DNA from: Sphingomonas aurea
GTDB lineage: Bacteria > Pseudomonadota > Alphaproteobacteria > Sphingomonadales > Sphingomonadaceae
DNA: 64,000 nucleotides
Assembly (NCBI RefSeq): GCF_030678875.1
Contig: NZ_JAUUDS010000001.1
Coordinates: 62,001-126,000 of the forward strand
Direction: 5' to 3'
Within the stretch, counting starts at the first letter, position 1, and each line of letters opens with the position of its first letter. A program made the position numbers and the translations under genes. Under the pieces are notes generated by a model. That model did not search any database. It worked only from the letters and a program-made list of their open reading frames with translations, and was not told the origin of the DNA. Below are positions 58,187-64,000 of this stretch, one piece after another.

Positions 58187-58753
58187 TCAGCCCAGCCGCA
58201 GGGCGACGTCGTTCATGAAGCGCACGTCGTCGCCGGCGGCCAGCCATGCCGCCTCCGCCGCCACGGCGCCCAGCATCGCGGCCAGCGGATCGATCTCGTC
58301 CCGGGCGTAATTGCCCAGGACATAGCCATGGACCCGGTCCTTGTGGCCGGGATGGCCGATGCCGAGCCGCACCCGCCGATAGTCCGGACCGCAGTGGCGG
58401 TCGGTCGAGCGCAGGCCGTTGTGCCCGGCCGCGCCGCCGCCGGTCTTCACCTTCACCCGGAACGGCGCCAGATCGAGTTCGTCGTGGAACACGGTCAAGG
58501 CGTCGATGCCCAGCTTGTAGAAGCGCAGCGCCTCGCCGATCGCGCGGCCGCTCTCGTTCATGAAGGTCGCGGGCTTCAGCAACAGGATCTTGTGCGCGCC
58601 GATCCGCCCCTCCTGCGTCCAGCCCTGGAACTGCTTGCGGACGGGGCCGAACCCGTGAACCTCTGCGATCGCATCGGCGGCCATGAAGCCGACATTGTGG
58701 CGCTGCATCGCATATTGCGCGCCCGGATTGCCGAGCCCGGCCCAGATCTGCAT
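58187..58753 (-). CDS. pth: Peptidyl-tRNA hydrolase
   Basis: A 188-residue hydrolase that recycles tRNA from stalled peptidyl-tRNA. Active-site motifs are GLGNPGAQYAMQRHNVGF (catalytic His), FMNESG, FHDELDLAPFRVKVKTGGGAAGHNGLRS. ATG 58753 is chosen; the longer frame runs into rplY antisense. It is downstream of rplY, the usual order. Confidence 0.96.
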   Translation of the reverse strand: MQIWAGLGNPGAQYAMQRHNVGFMAADAIAEVHGFGPVRKQFQGWTQEGRIGAHKILLLKPATFMNESGRAIGEALRFYKLGIDALTVFHDELDLAPFRVKVKTGGGAAGHNGLRSTDRHCGPDYRRVRLGIGHPGHKDRVHGYVLGNYARDEIDPLAAMLGAVAAEAAWLAAGDDVRFMNDVALRLG

Positions 58754-58841
58754 CGCGTCGCCCTTCTTTCCCTGTCCCAACGAAAAGGGGCAGGGGAGCG
58801 TTGCCGCCACCCTGCCCCCGCACGCTCCGATCCCATGGGGA

Positions 58842-59501
58842 TCAGGCGTTCGCGTCGTCCTCGTCCGTCTCGGCAGCAGCCTCGGCCGACTCGGCGGCCT
58901 GCGTCTCGGCGACCTCGGCATCGGCCGCTTCGTCCTGCGCGGTCGGGACGGTCGGCGGCACGATCGTGGCGATCGCGAAGTCGCGATCCTCGATCGCCGG
59001 CGTCGCACCCTTGGGCAGCGTCACGTCCGAGATGTGGATCGAGTCGCCGATCTCACGACCCTTCAGCGAGATGGTCAGTTCGCTGGGGATGTCGGCCGCG
59101 TCGACCACCAGCTCGACCTCGTGGCGGGTGATGTTGAGCACGCCGCCCTGCTTGATGCCGCGGCACTGGTCCTCGTCCGCGAACACGACCGGCACGGCGA
59201 CCGTCACGGTCGAATGCTCGCCGATGCGCAGGAAGTCGACATGGGTCGGGCGGTCGGTGACCGGGTGGAAGGCGACGTCCTTGGGCAGGGTGCGCTCACC
59301 GCCGACCATCACCACCGAATTGAAGAAGTGGCCGGTCATCAGCGCCTTGACCAGCGCCTTCTCTTCCAGGTGAACCGACGTCGGTTCCTTGTTCTGGCCG
59401 TAGATCACGGCGGGGACGCGGCCATCACGACGCAGCGCCCGGGAGGCTCCCTTGCCAACCCGGTCACGCGTCTCGGCTGCGAGCGTCAGCGTGTCGCTCA
59501 T
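58842..59501 (-). CDS. rplY: Ribosomal protein bL25 (CTC family)
   Basis: A 219-residue CTC-type bL25 that binds 5S rRNA. It consists of the L25 domain ([20 protein letters not shown]) and the TL5-like C-terminal domain, plus an Ala/Glu-rich acidic tail from about residue 186. It is transcribed first, then pth. Confidence 0.96.
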   Translation of the reverse strand: MSDTLTLAAETRDRVGKGASRALRRDGRVPAVIYGQNKEPTSVHLEEKALVKALMTGHFFNSVVMVGGERTLPKDVAFHPVTDRPTHVDFLRIGEHSTVTVAVPVVFADEDQCRGIKQGGVLNITRHEVELVVDAADIPSELTISLKGREIGDSIHISDVTLPKGATPAIEDRDFAIATIVPPTVPTAQDEAADAEVAETQAAESAEAAAETDEDDANA

Positions 59502-59624
59502 GGTAATTCTCCGAAACTCGTTGCAGAATTTCCGGACACGCCTCCAGGGATGACCATGGCCGGAAGCGGGCGCGCATAGCCGGATGGGGGAGAAAGCGCA
59601 ACTCCTCGCCGGTACGGGGAGGAG

Positions 59625-60542
59625 CTAGTATTTCACCCGCTTCGCCTTGATCCCCTGCCGCGCCAGCTGCGCCTGCACCGAGTCCGGCCCCGCCAGATGG
59701 CCCGAGCCGACGGCGATGAATATCGTGCCCGGCTGCTGCATGCGCTGGCCGATCCACTGCGCCCACCGCTTGTTGCGGTCGACCAGCAGGACCCGGGCGA
59801 CCTCCGGCGAGTCCTTCAGACTGTCGTTCATCTCGGCGGCGAGCGCGTCGGGGCGGCCGTGCGCCCAGTCGTCGACCATCTTGCCGATCGTCGTGTCAAC
59901 CTTGGGCAGTTCGTCGAGCGAGCTGGTCAGCATCTCCAGCTGCGCCTGGTCAGACAGGCTGCTGAAATAGCCGAGCTGCTGCTCCGGCGTCTCGAGCCCG
60001 CGCACCGGCTTGCCGGCGGCTTTCGCCGCCTGGGTCAGGACCGACTCGGGCGCATTGTCGGTTTCATAGCCTTGCTTGCTGACCGGGCCGATCGACAGCT
60101 GGGTCGCTGCCAGCCAGGGCTGGAACCCGTCGAACGCATTGCCCGGCAGCCCGGCGGCGGTTACCGCCGCGGTGAAGGCGGCGCGCTTGTCGGCGGGAAT
60201 GCGCTCGGTCAGCGGCGGGGTGCCCGGCTTCGCGGTTCCGGCCGCCCGCACCAGCCCGGCCATCGCCGCGGGATCGGGCAGCACCGTTTCCAGCACCAGC
60301 TCGCCCGAGCGGTCGAACGCGGCCTTCACCGCCTCGTCGAACCAGCTGAGGCCGGGTTTCAGGACGTGGATGGTGCCGAACAGGTAGATGGTCGTGTCCT
60401 TGTCGCGCACCACCCACAAGGCGGGGTCGGCGTCGGTCGCCGCATTCGCCTGCTGCGCTGCCGGCGTCTTCGCGCAGGCCGGCAGCGCCAGGAACATCGA
60501 CAGCGCCGAGGCGGCGGCGCGGAAAGGGCGGGTCAGGCGCAA
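59625..60542 (-). CDS. TraB/GumN family protein, exported
   Basis: A 305-residue protein. The signal peptide is MRLTRPFRAAASALSMFLALPACA and could be a lipoprotein signal (LALPAC). The TraB/GumN domain shows FGTIHVLKPG, LVLETVLPDP and the terminal GSGHLAGPDSV. The family is thought to hold a metalloprotease-like site (GxxH). The biological role is unknown. It is divergent from glyQ. Confidence 0.88.
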   Translation of the reverse strand: MRLTRPFRAAASALSMFLALPACAKTPAAQQANAATDADPALWVVRDKDTTIYLFGTIHVLKPGLSWFDEAVKAAFDRSGELVLETVLPDPAAMAGLVRAAGTAKPGTPPLTERIPADKRAAFTAAVTAAGLPGNAFDGFQPWLAATQLSIGPVSKQGYETDNAPESVLTQAAKAAGKPVRGLETPEQQLGYFSSLSDQAQLEMLTSSLDELPKVDTTIGKMVDDWAHGRPDALAAEMNDSLKDSPEVARVLLVDRNKRWAQWIGQRMQQPGTIFIAVGSGHLAGPDSVQAQLARQGIKAKRVKY

Positions 60543-60633
60543 GGTCTTGTCCTTCGTAGCGGCAGGCCGCTGCCAGTTAGGGTCGCGCCGCGCCTCTTGC
60601 TAGAGCGCCGCCCATCGGTCACAGACCGCGACC

Positions 60634-61515
60634 GTGACCCAGCCCCTATCCTTCCAGAAGATGATCCTCGCGCTCCATGACTATTGGAGCGAGCGGGGGT
60701 GCGCGATCCTCCAGCCCTATGACATGGAAATGGGCGCCGGCACCTTCCATCCCGCGACGACCCTGCGCGCGCTCGGACCGGACGCTTGGAACGCCGCCTA
60801 TGTCCAGCCGTGCCGCCGGCCGACCGACGGCCGCTACGGCGAGAACCCGAACCGGCTGCAGCACTATTATCAATATCAGGTGATCCTGAAGCCGAGCCCG
60901 CCCGACTTGCAGGAGCTGTACCTGGGCAGCCTGGCGGCGATCGGCGTCGACATGGGACTGCACGACATCCGCTTCGTCGAGGATGACTGGGAGTCGCCGA
61001 CACTGGGCGCCTGGGGCCTGGGCTGGGAAGTGTGGTGCGACGGGATGGAGGTGACGCAGTTCACCTATTTCCAGCAGATGGGGGGCTTCGACTGCAAGCC
61101 CGTCGCGGGCGAGCTGACCTACGGGCTGGAACGGCTGGCCATGTACATCCAGAACAAGGACAATGTGTACGACCTGGCGTTCAACGACGCCCCAAAAGGT
61201 CAGGGGGGCGTGACCTATGGCGACGTGTTCCTGGAGAATGAGCGCCAGATGTCGACCTGGAACTTCGAGGTCGCGAATACCGATGCGCTGTTCGACCTGT
61301 TCCGCAAGGCGGTCGCGGAGTGCGAGAACTGCCTGTCCGCCGGCTTGCCGATCCCCGCGTACGAGCAGGCGATCAAGGCCAGCCACAGCTTCAACCTGCT
61401 GCAGGCGCGCGGCGTGATCTCGGTGGCGGAGCGGCAGGCCTATATCGGCCGCGTCCGCGATCTGGCGAAGGGCGCCTGCGCGGCGCACATGACGAAGAAC
61501 GGGTGGGCTGCGTGA
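60634..61515 (+). CDS. glyQ: Glycine-tRNA ligase alpha subunit
   Basis: A 293-residue class II synthetase subunit that activates glycine. The sequence [38 protein letters not shown] is nearly diagnostic, as is [22 protein letters not shown]. It starts with GTG 60634. It overlaps glyS by four bases, as usual. Confidence 0.98.
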   Translation: MTQPLSFQKMILALHDYWSERGCAILQPYDMEMGAGTFHPATTLRALGPDAWNAAYVQPCRRPTDGRYGENPNRLQHYYQYQVILKPSPPDLQELYLGSLAAIGVDMGLHDIRFVEDDWESPTLGAWGLGWEVWCDGMEVTQFTYFQQMGGFDCKPVAGELTYGLERLAMYIQNKDNVYDLAFNDAPKGQGGVTYGDVFLENERQMSTWNFEVANTDALFDLFRKAVAECENCLSAGLPIPAYEQAIKASHSFNLLQARGVISVAERQAYIGRVRDLAKGACAAHMTKNGWAA

Positions 61516-63551
61516 GCGATTTCCTTCTCGAACTCCGCTCGGAGGAAATCCCGGCGCGGATGCAGGATAAGGCCCGCGACGATCTCGCCCGCCTCTTCGC
61601 GGCCGAGCTGGCGAAGGCGGGCCTGACCGCCGGGGCGGTCGACACCTATGCGACGCCGCGCCGGCTGGTGCTGATCGCGCGCGACCTGCCGCTCGCGACC
61701 GAGGCGGTGTCGGAAGAGGTGAAGGGGCCGAAATCCTCGGCGCCGCCGCAGGCGCTGGACGGCTTCCTGCGCAAGACGGGGCTGACCCGGGAGCAGCTGG
61801 TCGAGCGTGACGGCGTGCTCTTCGCGATCACAGAGCGACCCGGCCGCGCGACCGCCGATGTGCTGGCGGAGGCGATCCCGGCGATCATCCGCGGCTTCCC
61901 TTGGCCCAAGTCGATGCGCTGGGGGGCGGATTCGGTGCGCGAGGATGCGGTACGCTGGGTACGACCGCTCCAGGGTATCGTCGCGTTGTTCGGCGAGGCG
62001 ATCGTGCCGGTCGAGATCGGAGGGGTTACCAGTGGCGCGACGACGCTCGGCCATCGTTTCCTTCATCCCGGCGCGATTACCATCGGCTCGGCGGTGGACT
62101 ATGCCGAGAAGTTGCGCGCCTGCCACGTGATCGTCGATCAGCAGGAGCGCCGCGACCTGATCCGCGCCCGCGCCACTGCGCTGGCGGCGGAGGCCGGGCT
62201 GGTGCTGGTCCAGGACGAAGGGCTGGTCGCGGAGAATGCCGGGTTGACCGAGTGGCCGGTGCCGCTGCTCGGCCGCTTCGACGCAGAGTTCCTGTCGGTC
62301 CCGCCCGAGGTCATCCAGCTGACCGCGCGGGTGAACCAGAAATATTTCGTCTGCCGCACGCCGGAGGGTGCGTTGGCGAACGCGTTCGTTTGCACCGCCA
62401 ATATCGAGGCGAGCGACGGCGGCGCCCGGATCGTCGAGGGCAATCGCAAGGTGCTAGCGGCGCGCCTGTCCGACGCGCGCTTCTTCTACGACACCGACCT
62501 GAAGGTGCCGCTGGCGGAGCAGGCGGCGAAGCTCGACAAGATCGTCTTCCACGAGAAGCTGGGCACCGTCGCCGACAAGGTCGACCGGGTGGCCAAGCTG
62601 GCGCGCTGGCTGGTCGAGGAGGGGATCGTCAAGGACGCCGACCCAGACATTGCCGAACGCGCCGCGCGGCTGGCCAAGGCCGACCTCGTCACCGGCATGG
62701 TCGGCGAGTTCCCAGAATTGCAGGGCCTGATGGGCGGATACTACGCCGCCGCACAGGGCGAGGACCCGCGCGTGGCGGCGGCGGTGCGCGATCACTACAA
62801 GCCGGTTGGGCAGGGCGACGACGTACCGACCGATCCGGTGACCGTCGCGGTGTCGCTGGCAGACAAGCTCGACAGCATCGCGCAATTCTTCGCCGTCGAT
62901 CTGAAGCCCAGTGGATCAAAAGATCCCTTTGCTCTCCGGCGTTCCGCGCTTGCCGCGATCGCGCTGATCCTCGAGAACCGCCTCCGCTTCCCCCTGGAAA
63001 CTGCGGTTAAGAGCGATGTGCTCGAGTTCTTCGCCGACCGCCTCAAGGTCCAACAGCGCGAGGCCGGCGTTCGCCACGACCTGATCGACGCCGTGTTCGC
63101 GTTGGGCGGCGAGGACGACCTCGTCCGCCTGCTTGCCCGTGTTCATGCGTTGCAGGCGTTCGTTGGGACCGAGGACGGGGTGAACCTGCTCGCCGGGTAC
63201 AAGCGAGCGGCGAACATCCTGAAGAAGGAAGGCGCCCCGACCGACATCGCCCCGGTGCATGCGGGGGCGACGGGGTTGGGTTATGATCCCGAACCTGCCG
63301 AGGCGGCACTGATCGCGGCGCTTGATGCCGCGGAACCCGCCGCCGCGCGCGCGGTTGCTGCCGAAGATTTCGAAGGCGCGATGGCCGCGCTCGCGACGTT
63401 GCGCATACCGATCGATGCGTTCTTCGATGCGGTCACCGTCAACGATGCCGATCCGGCGAAGCGCACCGCGCGCCTCGCGCTGCTCGGGCGCATTCGGCAG
63501 GCGGTGCACGGTGTCGCGGATTTCTCCCGGATCGTTGAGCCGTCCCGCTAG
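61512..63551 (+). CDS. glyS: Glycine-tRNA ligase beta subunit
   Basis: A 679-residue beta subunit that binds tRNA-Gly. The start [17 protein letters not shown] is typical. Other family blocks are [22 protein letters not shown] and [12 protein letters not shown]. The C-terminal anticodon-binding part contains [17 protein letters not shown]. The GTG overlaps the glyQ stop. Confidence 0.97.
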   Translation: MSDFLLELRSEEIPARMQDKARDDLARLFAAELAKAGLTAGAVDTYATPRRLVLIARDLPLATEAVSEEVKGPKSSAPPQALDGFLRKTGLTREQLVERDGVLFAITERPGRATADVLAEAIPAIIRGFPWPKSMRWGADSVREDAVRWVRPLQGIVALFGEAIVPVEIGGVTSGATTLGHRFLHPGAITIGSAVDYAEKLRACHVIVDQQERRDLIRARATALAAEAGLVLVQDEGLVAENAGLTEWPVPLLGRFDAEFLSVPPEVIQLTARVNQKYFVCRTPEGALANAFVCTANIEASDGGARIVEGNRKVLAARLSDARFFYDTDLKVPLAEQAAKLDKIVFHEKLGTVADKVDRVAKLARWLVEEGIVKDADPDIAERAARLAKADLVTGMVGEFPELQGLMGGYYAAAQGEDPRVAAAVRDHYKPVGQGDDVPTDPVTVAVSLADKLDSIAQFFAVDLKPSGSKDPFALRRSALAAIALILENRLRFPLETAVKSDVLEFFADRLKVQQREAGVRHDLIDAVFALGGEDDLVRLLARVHALQAFVGTEDGVNLLAGYKRAANILKKEGAPTDIAPVHAGATGLGYDPEPAEAALIAALDAAEPAAARAVAAEDFEGAMAALATLRIPIDAFFDAVTVNDADPAKRTARLALLGRIRQAVHGVADFSRIVEPSR

Positions 63552-63592
63552 GAGACGCGAGGGGGATCGACATTACCCGCCAAGCTGCTAGG

Positions 63593-63626
63593 GCATCGTC
63601 AAAGCATACGTATGCATTGACGATGC
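63593..63626. promoter_or_regulatory. Near-perfect 34-bp palindrome before ppdK
   Basis: Reading GCATCGTCAAAGCATAC then its reverse complement with a single mismatch, centred between 63609 and 63610. It ends 12 bases before the ATG and directly precedes the ribosome site. It could be an operator or, if transcribed, a hairpin. No T-run follows, so it is not a standard terminator for glyS. Confidence 0.65.
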
Positions 63627-63638
63627 AGAGGAGCAGAT

Positions 63639-64000
63639 ATGGCGACCGCGATCGAACCGCAGGCTGACGCAACCTACGTCTATCGCTTCGGCGGCGGCGT
63701 GTCGGACGGGGGCAAGGGCGACAAGAACCTGCTCGGCGGCAAGGGCGCGAATCTGGCGGAGATGGCGTCGATCGGGCTGCCGGTGCCGCCGGGCTTCACC
63801 ATCTCCACTGCGATGTGCACGCGCTATTATGAGGAGGGGGAGCGGTTCCCCGACTCGCTGCGGGCCGAAGTGGCGGCCGGGATCGCGCATATCGAGGGGA
63901 TCACCGGCAAGCGCTTCGGCGACGCGGCCGATCCGCTGCTGGTGTCGGTCCGCTCGGGCGCACGAGTGTCGATGCCGGGGATGATGGACACCGTCCTGAA
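63639..64000 (+). CDS. ppdK: Pyruvate, phosphate dikinase, N-terminal fragment
   Basis: The first 120 codons of PpdK, which interconverts pyruvate, ATP and Pi with phosphoenolpyruvate, AMP and PPi. The N-terminal ATP-grasp blocks are clear: [32 protein letters not shown] and [19 protein letters not shown]. The ATG at 63639 follows gaggag. The gene continues past the window. Confidence 0.95.
   Translation, partial: MATAIEPQADATYVYRFGGGVSDGGKGDKNLLGGKGANLAEMASIGLPVPPGFTISTAMCTRYYEEGERFPDSLRAEVAAGIAHIEGITGKRFGDAADPLLVSVRSGARVSMPGMMDTVL

Overview
The window is a high-GC chromosomal segment of a Sphingomonas-like alphaproteobacterium (order Sphingomonadales). The assignment rests on gene content: a PhyR-NepR-EcfG general stress response locus with a PhyP-type histidine kinase, GcrA, PEPxxWA-CTERM proteins, a ydbH-ynbE-ydbL operon, an F0 operon with the split b/b' arrangement, and a fused-order petABC cluster. 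No database search was possible, so the genus is an inference. Nearly all of the window is housekeeping DNA. There is no phage, insertion sequence, CRISPR array, rRNA or tRNA.

Layout. 1-4964 (+): 3' part of argS, a SPOR protein, nagZ and tatABC. 5300-10052 (-): an M23 peptidase, a DUF455 protein, a peroxiredoxin and glnE. 10104-14763 is the stress-response locus: a NepR-like small ORF (+), ecfG (-), a 45-residue membrane peptide (-), phyR (-), divergent nepR and phyP (+), then an ORF-free gap holding a candidate stress-controlled small RNA and an entericidin. 14878-21827: ydbH-ynbE-ydbL and atpI-B-E-F'-F. 21871-33802: uvrC, an AT-richer gap, a PEP-CTERM protein, sterol desaturase, recO, leuB, two glycosyltransferases, metZ, apaG, a LysR regulator, a VOC protein and an ABC-2 permease. 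33863-44279: gcrA, a porin-like protein, parE, a YoaK protein, a second PEP-CTERM protein, argD, argF, hslO, queC and queE. 44349-52852: secreted unknowns, lipB, hemF, trmL, petABC and a Gly/Tyr-rich envelope protein. 52882-64000: MaoC, a PAS protein, a HAD hydrolase, ychF, a small accessory block, pth, rplY, a TraB/GumN protein, glyQS and the 5' end of ppdK.

How it fits together. The most informative part is the stress-response locus. Several intergenic sites match or approximate the EcfG promoter (GGAAC, 16-17 nt, CGTT). Two are exact and lie far from the locus: at 52153-52178 before the Gly/Tyr-rich protein and at 58030-58055 before a 62-residue four-cysteine protein. Near matches precede nepR, phyR, the NepR-like ORF, the entericidin and the candidate RNA. 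That RNA consists of two hairpins with C-rich loops and resembles in architecture the GsrN RNA of Caulobacter. Palindromic REP-like repeats occupy many gaps; one supplies the apparent ribosome binding site of argF.
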